Origin: JBBIPA01 sp037443085
GTDB taxonomy: Bacteria; Chloroflexota; Dehalococcoidia; GIF9; UBA5629
Direction of reading: 5' to 3'
DNA: 64,000 nt
Assembly: GCA_037443085.1 (NCBI GenBank)
Contig: JBBIPA010000004.1
Coordinates: forward strand, 1-64,000
Positions 38,156 to 49,152 of this stretch are shown one piece after another; position 1 is the first letter of the stretch; each line of letters starts with the position of its first letter. The translations under genes were made by a program, and so were the position numbers. The notes under the pieces are model-generated. The model searched no databases. It was not told the DNA's origin and worked only from the letters and a program-made list of their open reading frames with translations.

Positions 38156-39865
38156 ATGCCCATCAAAATTCTGGACCCTCAGGTTGTCTCCAAGATTGCT
38201 GCTGGCGAGGTGGTGGAGCGGCCGGCCTCGGTAGTCAAGGAGCTGGTGGAGAATGCTCTCGATGCCGGCGCCAGCCAGATAACGGTGGAGGCGCAGGGCG
38301 GCGGCATCAGCCTCATCAAGGTCAGCGATAACGGCAGCGGCATCCCCGCTGGCGAGGTGGAGCTGGCCTTCGCCCGCCATGCCACCAGCAAGCTCAGCGC
38401 CCTGCCCGACCTGGAAAAGATAGCCACCCTGGGCTTCCGCGGCGAAGCCCTGCCCAGCATCGCCGCCATGGCTGATGTGGAACTGCTGACCCGCGCCGCT
38501 GACGATGCTGCCGCCAGCTATATCCGACTGGCCAACGGCAGAGCAACCCATCGCGAGAAGCGCAGCCGGCCCCGGGGCACCACTGTCACTGTCCATCACC
38601 TATTTCGCCATTTCCCGGCGCGGCTCAAGTTTCTCAAATCGCCCACCACCGAGAATAGCCATATTGCCAACCTGCTCACCCAGTATGCCCTGGCTTTCCC
38701 TGAGGTAAAGTTCAGTTTATCCCTCGATGGTCGACTCACCCTGCGCACCCCGGGCAACGGCAATTTGCGGGATGCCGTGGCTGAAATCTACGGACTGGAA
38801 GCTGCCCAGCAGATGCTGGAGGTAAACAGCACCGAGCCGGGCTACACCGTGACCGGGCTGGTCAGCCCGCCGTCGCTATCTCGTTCCAGTCGCAACTATC
38901 TCAGCTTCTTTGTCAACCGACGCTGGGTGCGCAGCAGCCTGCTAAGTCGCTCGGCCGAAGACGCCTACCAGGGCTTGCTCATGAGCGGCAAGCACCCCCT
39001 GGTCATGGTCAACGTGGCACTGCCGCCACAGGAAGTAGATGTCAACGTTCATCCCACCAAGACCGAGGTCAAGTTCCGCAACAACCAGACTGTCTACGCC
39101 GCCGTTGCCAGAGCGGTGAAAACCGCCCTGCAGCAATCGCCGCCACCCAGAGTGAAAACTGGCAAAGCCGCTGCCCCGCCAGCGCCCCGACTGTTCACCG
39201 CCGTACCTGAAGATAAGCCTGCTCCCCCTCCGACCACCAGCTATCCCACGCCCCAGTCCGCCGCCTCGGTGGTAAAAAACGGCGACGTCCCCGCGCTGCC
39301 GGTGCTCCGGGTGCTGGGGCAGATGGCGGCCAGCTACATACTGGCTGAAGGTCCGGAAGGATTGTATTTGATTGACCAGCATGCCGCCCACGAGCGCATC
39401 ATCTTCGATAAAGTTCTGGCGCAGCGCGCCCAGCAGGGGGTGGAGGTGCAGGGGCTGCTGGAACCGCTGAATATCGAGCTGAGTCCGGGACAGGAACAAA
39501 CCCTGAATTCCCGAAATGAGCTGCTCCGTCAGTTCGGCTTCAACCTGGAGCATTTCGGCGACAGGAGCTATTTGCTCCGCGCCGTGCCCGCGGTCATGGC
39601 CGGAGCTAACCTGGCTGAAGCGGTACGAGCTCTGCTCGACTCGCTGGCCAGCGACGACGAGCCGGCTACCAAGCGGGAGGAAACAGTGGCCCAGTCCCTG
39701 GCCTGTCACGGTGCGGTTAAGGCCGGGCAGCAACTCACTTTCGAAGAGATGCGCAGCCTCATCAGGCAACTGGAGGAAACCGCCTCGCCCCGCACCTGTC
39801 CCCACGGCAGGCCCACCATGATTTATTTAAGCTCCCGGCAACTGGCCCGGGAGTTTGGCAGGTAA
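38156..39865 (+). CDS. mutL: DNA mismatch repair protein MutL
   Basis: A 569-residue MutL. The GHKL ATPase shows ENALDAGASQ (about 32-41), DNGSGI (about 58), ATSKL and GFRGEAL (about 93). The C-terminal domain retains endonuclease elements: DQHAAHERIIFD (about 408), ACHGAVKA (near 520) and CPHGRP (near 548). In the DQHA-x2-E-x4-E motif the last residue is aspartate instead of glutamate. There is no Shine-Dalgarno and the promoter lies directly before the ATG. mutS is not adjacent. A second alpha/beta hydrolase gene follows two bases after its stop. Confidence 0.95.
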   Translation: MPIKILDPQVVSKIAAGEVVERPASVVKELVENALDAGASQITVEAQGGGISLIKVSDNGSGIPAGEVELAFARHATSKLSALPDLEKIATLGFRGEALPSIAAMADVELLTRAADDAAASYIRLANGRATHREKRSRPRGTTVTVHHLFRHFPARLKFLKSPTTENSHIANLLTQYALAFPEVKFSLSLDGRLTLRTPGNGNLRDAVAEIYGLEAAQQMLEVNSTEPGYTVTGLVSPPSLSRSSRNYLSFFVNRRWVRSSLLSRSAEDAYQGLLMSGKHPLVMVNVALPPQEVDVNVHPTKTEVKFRNNQTVYAAVARAVKTALQQSPPPRVKTGKAAAPPAPRLFTAVPEDKPAPPPTTSYPTPQSAASVVKNGDVPALPVLRVLGQMAASYILAEGPEGLYLIDQHAAHERIIFDKVLAQRAQQGVEVQGLLEPLNIELSPGQEQTLNSRNELLRQFGFNLEHFGDRSYLLRAVPAVMAGANLAEAVRALLDSLASDDEPATKREETVAQSLACHGAVKAGQQLTFEEMRSLIRQLEETASPRTCPHGRPTMIYLSSRQLAREFGR

Positions 39866-39867
39866 CC

Positions 39868-40686
39868 ATGCTACCCGGAGATTGCTGGATTGACCTCAAC
39901 GGTGCCCGGCTCCATTACCTGGACTGGGGCCATCCCTCGGCTCAGCCCCTGGTGCTGCTCCATGGCTTTTGCAGCTATGCCCATTACTGGGACCCTTTTG
40001 CTCAAAGCATGAGGCGAGACTACCACGTAATAGTACCGGACCTCCGCGGCCACGGTGACAGCGACCGTGCCGCCGGCTACTCCATTGAGGACGGCGCCGC
40101 CGACCTGGAGGAGCTTGCGCAGAAGCTGAAGCTGGAAAACATTGTACTAGTGGGGCTGTCTATGGGAGGACTTATCTCGATGTACTACACCGCCACCTAC
40201 CCCAATCGAATAACCAGGCTGGTCATCGTCGACATCGGCCCCGAGTTTGCCCCCGCTGGCATCGCTCATATCCAGCGAGACCTGGCTAATGAGCCGGAGT
40301 CCTTCAACACAGAAGGGGAAGCCTTTCAGCATCTGAAGAAGGTTCAGCCCTTCCATTCCGACGCCTTTCTCCGCCACCAGGTGCGCCATGCCCTGAAACG
40401 AGACGAGGACAGCCGCCTCCGTTTCAAGTACGACAAGTCGTTATGCCAGATTGATTTGCAGTCGCCGTTATGGCTCTGGGACTACCTGGCCAAAATCCCC
40501 TGCCCCACGCTGGTGGTACGCGCCACCGACAGCGATATGCTCACCCCGGAGATAGCACAGCAGATGGTATCCAGGCTGCCGCAGGGCTCGCTTGCCGAGG
40601 TTGCCCGCGCCACCCATAACATCGTCGGCGACAACCCTGAGGGCTTCGCGGCAGCGGTGCGAAAATTTTTAGCCACCGGCAGTTGA
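39868..40686 (+). CDS. Alpha/beta hydrolase
   Basis: A 272-residue alpha/beta-fold hydrolase. The oxyanion-loop HGF motif is LLHGFCSYAHYW (about 30-41), DLRGHGDSDRA lies at about 57-67, and the nucleophile elbow is GLSMGG (Ser at about 97). Acid and histidine candidates are in RATDSDMLTPE (about 219-229) and ATHNIVGDNPE (near 250). No signal peptide. The start is two bases after the mutL stop, so expression is coupled to mutL. Substrate unknown; carboxylesterase or dehalogenase-like chemistry is possible. Confidence 0.82.
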   Translation: MLPGDCWIDLNGARLHYLDWGHPSAQPLVLLHGFCSYAHYWDPFAQSMRRDYHVIVPDLRGHGDSDRAAGYSIEDGAADLEELAQKLKLENIVLVGLSMGGLISMYYTATYPNRITRLVIVDIGPEFAPAGIAHIQRDLANEPESFNTEGEAFQHLKKVQPFHSDAFLRHQVRHALKRDEDSRLRFKYDKSLCQIDLQSPLWLWDYLAKIPCPTLVVRATDSDMLTPEIAQQMVSRLPQGSLAEVARATHNIVGDNPEGFAAAVRKFLATGS

Positions 40687-40765
40687 AACCCGTCGCAAAA
40701 CTAGCAACACGTATGCGCGCAAAAGCTAACACCCCTACGGCTAATGAACTCCTCGCGAATTATCC

Positions 40766-40794
40766 TTGACATAACTGCTGAAGAAGCCTTAAAT
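40766..40794 (+). promoter_or_regulatory. Promoter of the HNH endonuclease gene
   Basis: TTGACA (40766-40771) and TTAAAT (40789-40794) have a 17-base spacer, with the ATG 38 bases downstream behind an AGAGGAAAG site. Confidence 0.65.
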
Positions 40795-40832
40795 TTAAGC
40801 TATTTTACGATTTTGAAAGAGGAAAGCAAAAG

Positions 40833-41474
40833 ATGAGTAGTGGTCAAGAAAAAATTCTCGAATATCTTATTAGAAATCGTGGTAAGTGGATAAGTAACCA
40901 GGAATTACGGCGGATTTCAGGGTTGGATGATGCTCCAAGGGCTATAAGGCTATTAAGACAAAAAGGTTGGGAAATACATGTTCGTGGCGACGGATTCAAT
41001 TTACTACAATCCCCTGAGAAAGGTGAGGGGCGCGGTGAACGAAAAACAATAAGTGAAAAAACCAGATATGAAATACTAGCGCGAGATAATTTTAGATGTA
41101 AAGCCTGCGGCCTTAGCGCTGATGATGGAATCAGACTGGAGGTTGACCATATGACTCCGGTTGATTGGGGTGGAACAAACGATAAAGCAAACCTGATTAC
41201 TTTATGTGATAAATGCAATAGAGGGAAAAAAGCCTGGCTAAACTCTGTCCCCTCGAATAATATGAAAACAATAATGAATAACACGACTGTTGAAGCCAGA
41301 ATCGAATCTCTTTTTGATAATTTCCCAAATCAAGATATCCCATCATCACTGATTCAAATAGTATCAAAGGGTGCTTTCGACTGGCAAAGGGCATTGCGTA
41401 GAATCCGAAAAAGAACTGGCAAAAATATTGTACCTACAAAAGACAGAAGGGGCTATCGCTATTTCAAGGATTGA
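40833..41474 (+). CDS. HNH endonuclease with flanking DNA-binding domains (putative restriction enzyme)
   Basis: A 213-residue nuclease. The HNH core has zinc cysteines C89/C92 and C125/C128, with LEVDHMTPVDWGG (His at about 106) and the asparagine in ANLITL (about 120). Residues 1-60 look like a winged helix (NQELRRISG, RAIRLLRQKGW), and the C-terminus (about 160-213) repeats a similar helical, basic pattern. A DNA methyltransferase lies tail to tail, ten bases away. The pair is AT-rich relative to the surroundings, suggesting transfer. A type II restriction enzyme is the best inference. Confidence 0.78.
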   Translation: MSSGQEKILEYLIRNRGKWISNQELRRISGLDDAPRAIRLLRQKGWEIHVRGDGFNLLQSPEKGEGRGERKTISEKTRYEILARDNFRCKACGLSADDGIRLEVDHMTPVDWGGTNDKANLITLCDKCNRGKKAWLNSVPSNNMKTIMNNTTVEARIESLFDNFPNQDIPSSLIQIVSKGAFDWQRALRRIRKRTGKNIVPTKDRRGYRYFKD

Positions 41475-41484
41475 TTACAGCGCT

Positions 41485-42564
41485 TTAAAGCATCACAGGA
41501 GCATTAACCTCTTTTTTCAAACGGACCTTAGCCAGTTCACAATATCTTGCGTCTATATCTATGCCTACGCCTTTCCTCCCCGTCTGTAAACAGGCTATAA
41601 GCGTAGACCCACTTCCTAAAAACGGGTCGAGCACGGTATCACCCACAAAACTAAAGAGCTTGATACACCTCCTGGGTAATTCCACAGGGAAGGGGGCAGG
41701 ATGCCCCACCCTCTTTTTACTTTCACCCATAAAAGTCCACACACCGTTTGTCCAATTCATAAATTCTTTCTTCGTTATGTCCGACTTCCGGCTACCGCTG
41801 AGCTTTTTCCACGTTCTCTTATAAAGAATAACAATAACCTCAACAGGAGCAATTACATATGGTGCCGTTGCCGAAAGCCACGACCCCCACGCAGTTCTCC
41901 GTGATATATTTTGCTCATTCCAGATAATTGTCGAATGGTATTTAAAGCCTACTTTCTTGGCAATAGTGGTAATGTCCGCGCAGATGCTCTGCTGTCCATT
42001 TTTGTTTTTATCCAGAGGGATATTCAAACAAAACCTGCCGTCATCCTTTAGCAATCTGTAACATTTGGCGAGCCACTCTCTGGTGAAAGAGAGATATTCC
42101 TCGTAAGACATGGTATCATCATGAGAATTATATTTAATATCAACATTATACGGAGGAGAGGTTACGATTAAATCAACAGATTGCTCTTCAATACTGTCTG
42201 TTTTTAAGATGTCGGCATTGTATATCCATATGGAGTCTTTATGGAAGAACGGAGAACTAGTATCAGGAGACTTTTGGGATAAAATATCATCCAAAGTCTC
42301 ATCTAAGCCTTTAAAAAGGTAATCTACCTTGGTCTCTTTTACTAATACCGATGCCTTTTTGAATTGACTCGGATTCTGAGGAGCTTCGAATTTCCGACTT
42401 TTCTTTAAATAAATCTCAATGCTTTCGTTACTGAATCGTCTTTGTCCGCCAGGCGTCCTTATGGAGGTTAACAGTCCTTTTTTCTCCATGCGGTAGATAG
42501 TGGCTTCGCTTACTCCAAGTAATTTAGCGGCTTCCTTCGTGGTATACTTTGCTTTTTCGTCCAT
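41485..42564 (-). CDS. DNA methyltransferase (beta class, m4C or m6A) with N-terminal MerR/excisionase-type HTH
   Basis: The 359-residue protein has an N-terminal helix-turn-helix (about 7-55; YTTKEAAKLLGVSEATIYRMEKKGLL, then RTPGGQRRFS), as in MerR/excisionase proteins. Catalytic motif IV TSPPYN is at 135-140 and the S-adenosylmethionine motif DPFLGSGS is near the C-terminus (about 315), an order typical of beta-class N4-cytosine or N6-adenine enzymes. It faces the HNH gene. Its promoter is followed by a 17-base palindrome and direct repeats, so the HTH may repress its own transcription. AT-rich. Confidence 0.85.
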   Translation of the reverse strand: MDEKAKYTTKEAAKLLGVSEATIYRMEKKGLLTSIRTPGGQRRFSNESIEIYLKKSRKFEAPQNPSQFKKASVLVKETKVDYLFKGLDETLDDILSQKSPDTSSPFFHKDSIWIYNADILKTDSIEEQSVDLIVTSPPYNVDIKYNSHDDTMSYEEYLSFTREWLAKCYRLLKDDGRFCLNIPLDKNKNGQQSICADITTIAKKVGFKYHSTIIWNEQNISRRTAWGSWLSATAPYVIAPVEVIVILYKRTWKKLSGSRKSDITKKEFMNWTNGVWTFMGESKKRVGHPAPFPVELPRRCIKLFSFVGDTVLDPFLGSGSTLIACLQTGRKGVGIDIDARYCELAKVRLKKEVNAPVML

Positions 42565-42579
42565 TTTAGTTGTGGTAGA

Positions 42580-42596
42580 AAGGTTAAATTAACCTT
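42580..42596 (-). promoter_or_regulatory. Palindromic operator in the methyltransferase leader
   Basis: AAGGTTAAATTAACCTT is an 8-pair inverted repeat around one central base, placed from about +1 to +17 of the predicted transcript. TTGTCA occurs three times in the promoter, at 42595, 42615 and 42625, that is 20 and 10 bases apart, so the copies lie on one face of the helix. Confidence 0.65.
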
Positions 42597-42602
42597 GTCA
42601 AT

Positions 42603-42631
42603 ACTTTACAACACTTGTCATCATTTGTCAA
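42603..42631 (-). promoter_or_regulatory. Promoter of the DNA methyltransferase gene
   Basis: On the minus strand TTGACA (42631-42626) and TAAAGT (42608-42603) are 17 bases apart. The predicted start site is about 42596, adjoining the palindrome. No Shine-Dalgarno is visible before the ATG at 42564. Confidence 0.7.
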
Positions 42632-42652
42632 TACATTTTACCGAAACAATGA

Positions 42653-42681
42653 TTGACCGCTCAATTCGCTCAAACTATAAT
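42653..42681 (+). promoter_or_regulatory. Promoter of the glycosidase gene
   Basis: TTGACC (42653-42658) and TATAAT (42676-42681) are 17 bases apart, about 54 bases before the ATG at 42736. It is back to back with the methyltransferase promoter. Confidence 0.75.
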
Positions 42682-42735
42682 TAGCCTTGCTCTCTCTGTC
42701 CTTGAATAAGCGCAAATAAATAAAATGGCAATGAG

Positions 42736-44016
42736 ATGGATAGAACTTTAGTAGACACCTGCTACCAAAAATCTGTAGAGCTGCTGAAGAAAAACTCGCT
42801 GCCGCAAGGATTTGTGGCTTCGTCGGCTACCCCCCACTATGCTGCTATTTGGGCGCGGGATGCCTGCATCACTGCCATCGGCGCGAACCTAACAGAAGAC
42901 AAGGAGTTGCTCCAAACATCGAAGAACACCCTGCTGACACTGGCCAGGCTGCAAGCGCCTATGGGGCAGATTCCCGCGGTGTACTGGCCGCAGCGCAGCT
43001 ACTGGGACTGGGGCGAAGCCGGGGCTACCGATGCCTCTGCCTGGTTCATCATCGCCGTCGAGCACTACTACCAGACCAGCCACGACAAGAAGCTGCTGAA
43101 GGAGCTGTACCCCTCGGTACAGAAAGCCTTCTGCTGGCTGCGCTCCCAGGATGCCAGCAATATCGGCCTCATTGATTCGCCGCAGGCCGGCGACTGGATG
43201 GACTCTACGCTCAACCGCGGCGGCAAGGTGATGTATGTGAACGCACTGTACTACTGGGCAGCATTGGCTATCAGGGGACTGGGACGAGATCTGAAAGATA
43301 AAAACACAAGCGCTGACGTCGCTGACATTAAATTCAAGTTTAATCTGCTTTTCTGGCCGCCGGTGGACAGTGACTACTCCGACCTGCTACGGCATGTCGG
43401 CTATCCTAAAAATGCCCAGGCCAGCTTTCCGCACCCCTGCTCCCTTGCCGCCTATCAGGAGGCCACCAGAGATAGACGTTTCTACCTGTCCCATGTGGCT
43501 TACGGCACCTTCGCCGATGTCTGCGACGTGCTGGGCAACTCGCTGGCTATCATGTTTGACCTGGCTGACCAGCAGCAAGCAGCTTCCATACTGCGCTACT
43601 TTAGCGACCGTGCCGTTTCCCAGCCCTATCCCGCCAAATGCCTGGCTGAACCGGTGACGGGGCAAAACGACCGCTGGGGCATGCTCAAATCTAACGTAGA
43701 ACAGTTTCAATCTCCCCCCTGGCGCAATCCCCCCTATTGCTACCATAATGCCGGCGTCTGGCCCTTCGTCGGCGGCTGCTACGTCCTGGCACTCGCCCGC
43801 AGCGGGCAGGCTGACCTGGCGCGGGCTGAGCTTGCCCGATTGGCCGCAGCCAATAAGCTGGGCACGCAGGGCGACTGGGAGTTCCCCGAGTGGTTGCATG
43901 CTCAGACCGCAGCACCATCAGGCGCCAAGTACCAGAGCTGGAACGCCGCCACCTTTATCATGGCGTACCATGCTATTTCGGCAGGAAAGCCAGTATTCCG
44001 CCGCGAACGGCGATGA
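42736..44016 (+). CDS. Glycogen-debranching/amylo-alpha-1,6-glucosidase-like six-hairpin glycosidase
   Basis: A 426-residue protein resembling the (alpha/alpha)6 catalytic domain of amylo-alpha-1,6-glucosidases and related GH15/GH63/GH100 enzymes. Typical elements are YAAIWARDACITAIGA (about 35-50), YWDWGEAGATDASAWFI near 91-107, DWMDSTLNRGGKVMYVNALYYWAA (about 153-176) with acidic catalytic candidates, and PYCYHNAGVWPFVGG (about 333-347). No signal peptide, so it probably acts on cytoplasmic storage polysaccharide. The family among six-hairpin glycosidases is not certain. Single gene with its own promoter. Confidence 0.75.
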   Translation: MDRTLVDTCYQKSVELLKKNSLPQGFVASSATPHYAAIWARDACITAIGANLTEDKELLQTSKNTLLTLARLQAPMGQIPAVYWPQRSYWDWGEAGATDASAWFIIAVEHYYQTSHDKKLLKELYPSVQKAFCWLRSQDASNIGLIDSPQAGDWMDSTLNRGGKVMYVNALYYWAALAIRGLGRDLKDKNTSADVADIKFKFNLLFWPPVDSDYSDLLRHVGYPKNAQASFPHPCSLAAYQEATRDRRFYLSHVAYGTFADVCDVLGNSLAIMFDLADQQQAASILRYFSDRAVSQPYPAKCLAEPVTGQNDRWGMLKSNVEQFQSPPWRNPPYCYHNAGVWPFVGGCYVLALARSGQADLARAELARLAAANKLGTQGDWEFPEWLHAQTAAPSGAKYQSWNAATFIMAYHAISAGKPVFRRERR

Positions 44017-44120
44017 AGATGTGGCGCCATGATATAATAGCAGCCATGCTGCCGTGAAGAACCACAAATGGGCAAGCTGATAGCTAGGGTATCAGCCGAG
44101 CTTATCACAAGGAGGTTACA

Positions 44121-44975
44121 GTGAACCTGACCGCTAAAGTAAAAGAGCGCGCCAGAGCGCTGGGAGCTGACCTGGTGGGCATAGCTCCGGTGGAGCGTTT
44201 TGATGCCGCCCCCGACTCAGGAAAGCCCCAGTATTATATGCCAGAGGCTAAAAGCGTCATCGTCATCGCTACCCGCATACTGAAAGGTATCTGCGACGTT
44301 TTCGGGTCGTTCGAGGCAGAAGGCAAAACCATCAGCCCCCATTTCTGGCACGGCTATTCACAACTGAACTGGGCTAACTCCTGGATAGCCATCCAGGTGG
44401 GCATATTGCTGGAAGACAACGGCTATAAAGCCCTGCCGTTCCCACCCACCGGCATTCACTACCGTCATATCGATAAAAACGAAGACCTCCCCGATTTCTA
44501 CAATAAGCATGCGGCAGTGGCTGCCGGCTTGGGCGAGTTCGGGCTGAATAGATTGCTGTTAACGCCTCAATTCGGCGCCCATCAGAGGCTGATCCCCGTG
44601 GTGACCAGTGCCCCCCTCGACCCCGACCCCATGTACCGCGGGCCCCAGCTCTGCCGTCCCGAAGAATGTAACCGTTTTTGCGTCAGGACCTGCCCGGTGA
44701 AGGCGTTCCAGGATAAACCGGTCTCCGTCAACATCGGCGGCCGGGTTTTTGAATACCCCACCCTGAATTCGCAGCGATGCAAGTTTCAGAGCCTCGGCGG
44801 CAAATACATGCGGGGCAAAGCCATGTTCCCAGCACTGCCATCCGATGAAGAGCTGCCCGAGATTATGAAAAATCTGATGCAAAAGATGAATCCGCATGAC
44901 CGGACTTTCCACATGTTTACCTTCGGCCCTGCCTGCGGCGATTGCTATGTGAAATGCCCGGCACCATGGAAGTAA
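44121..44975 (+). CDS. Epoxyqueuosine reductase-like/reductive-dehalogenase-like iron-sulphur protein
   Basis: A 284-residue protein. The N-terminal half has the QueG-like AKERARALGADLVGIAPVERF pattern (about 5-27) and AGLGEFGLNRLLLTPQFG (about 135-152), a B12-domain feature shared with reductive dehalogenases and QueG. Cysteines C178, C183, C187, C191 and C220 with C272, C275 and C279 can bind two [4Fe-4S] clusters. No twin-arginine signal is present, so it is cytoplasmic and not a respiratory RdhA. Function is unknown; members of this family are expanded in Dehalococcoidia. A GGAGG precedes the GTG/ATG start. Confidence 0.75.
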   Translation: MNLTAKVKERARALGADLVGIAPVERFDAAPDSGKPQYYMPEAKSVIVIATRILKGICDVFGSFEAEGKTISPHFWHGYSQLNWANSWIAIQVGILLEDNGYKALPFPPTGIHYRHIDKNEDLPDFYNKHAAVAAGLGEFGLNRLLLTPQFGAHQRLIPVVTSAPLDPDPMYRGPQLCRPEECNRFCVRTCPVKAFQDKPVSVNIGGRVFEYPTLNSQRCKFQSLGGKYMRGKAMFPALPSDEELPEIMKNLMQKMNPHDRTFHMFTFGPACGDCYVKCPAPWK

Positions 44976-44984
44976 AGGATAGCC

Positions 44985-45665
44985 ATGCCTGAAATCATTG
45001 CCGTGTTCGACCTGGAAGGCACGCTGTGCCAGGGCGGACAGCTCATCTGGCGAGCCTTCATCAAGAGATGCTATCAGCAGCGCGGCGGCATCTTCAGAAT
45101 CATCAGGTATATCATCTCCCAGACGGTGCTTGCCTATCTGCACAAGCTGGGACTGAGGAGCGAACAGAGCACCCGCGTCAACGCCATCAAAGGCATGGCT
45201 ACCCTGCTCAACGGGCTGAGCCGCAATGAAATGAGCCAGTTCGCCGAACTGCTGGCGGATCAGGTCACGGCAACGCTGCGCCCCGATACCGCCGGGTTGC
45301 TTAAAAAGCACCGCGGGCAGGGGCACCAGGTGATACTGGTTTCCAATTTGTTCCAGCCACTGCTGGAAGCGGTGGGGCGGAGGCTGGGGATACACCACAT
45401 CGTGGGCACCGGACTGGAACTGAACAGCACCGTCTACAGCGGGCGGGTATCCACCCCCATCTGCAATGACAAGCAGCGAGCCACCATGATTAAACAGTAC
45501 CTGCGGCAGGCGGGGATTGAGGTCGACTTTGGACAGAGCTACGCCTACGGCGACACCAAGTGGGACAAACCCGTGCTGGAGCTGGCAGGGCATCCGGTGG
45601 CGGTCTACCCCGACGAGGAGCTAAGAGCATATGCACAGAGTCGTAGCTGGCAGGTTATAGGATAG
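44985..45665 (+). CDS. HAD-superfamily hydrolase (HAD-IB, phosphoserine-phosphatase-like)
   Basis: A 226-residue phosphatase-type protein. Motif I is FDLEGTL at about 8-14, with glutamate at the second acidic position, as seen in ThrH-type enzymes. Motif II is VSNLF (about 119), and motif III/IV is YAYGDTKWDKPVLELAG (about 186-202). A hydrophobic-helical cap lies between 25 and 90. Begins ten bases after the QueG-like gene and is probably co-transcribed. Substrate unknown, perhaps a phospholipid or sugar phosphate. Confidence 0.82.
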   Translation: MPEIIAVFDLEGTLCQGGQLIWRAFIKRCYQQRGGIFRIIRYIISQTVLAYLHKLGLRSEQSTRVNAIKGMATLLNGLSRNEMSQFAELLADQVTATLRPDTAGLLKKHRGQGHQVILVSNLFQPLLEAVGRRLGIHHIVGTGLELNSTVYSGRVSTPICNDKQRATMIKQYLRQAGIEVDFGQSYAYGDTKWDKPVLELAGHPVAVYPDEELRAYAQSRSWQVIG

Positions 45666-45694
45666 CCCCCTCCCCTCCATTTTCGTCATTCTGA

Positions 45695-45711
45695 GTCCGC
45701 CGCAGGCGGAC
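45695..45711. repeat. REP-like palindrome GTCCGCC-GCA-GGCGGAC
   Basis: A perfect 7-pair hairpin in GTCATTCTGA ... GAGAGAATCTC context, between the convergent HAD and carB genes. Similar hairpins occur at 34488-34500 (CCGCC-TCA-GGCGG), 37422-37438 and 38054-38068, the last two inside the transposase-flanking elements. It may also act as a weak terminator. Confidence 0.6.
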
Positions 45712-45812
45712 GAGAGAATCTCTTCACTACACATTACCTTTCCCATTCCAGAGGCTGGTGCAGGTGTGGAAGGGTCGCCATTCGGCTCCCGTGAAGCGAT
45801 GGCTGCGGGCGA

Positions 45813-49013
<3,201 letters not shown>

Positions 49014-49099
49014 GCTGGAGCCTCCTTGAACGTGCTACCTGGGCGAATAACAATACAGACAAGAAACAGCGCTAAACCTCCACCCCACAGGCCGCGTCA

Positions 49100-49108
49100 A
49101 TTATAGCA
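49100..49108 (-). promoter_or_regulatory. Extended -10 promoter element upstream of carB
   Basis: TGCTATAAT on the minus strand is a consensus extended -10 (TGnTATAAT), about 85 bases upstream of the carB ATG. No good -35 is seen, which is usual for this class. Confidence 0.5.
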
Positions 49109-49152
49109 CAGAGGGAGGAGAACTTACTATTCATGTAAGAAAGGCAAGGGAA

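Noticed and set aside
38942..39805. Minus-strand frame antisense to mutL (287 codons)
   Set aside because: It lies within mutL and shows no conserved motif; high GC gives long shadow frames.
41561..41904. Plus-strand frames inside the methyltransferase
   Set aside because: They are reverse-complement shadows of the conserved catalytic region.
44559..45593. Minus-strand frame of 344 codons antisense to the QueG-like and HAD genes
   Set aside because: The plus-strand genes carry clear motifs; this frame has none.
45712..45812. tRNA or small RNA between the HAD gene and carB
   Set aside because: Only the palindrome is evident; the remainder shows no cloverleaf or promoter-terminator pair.
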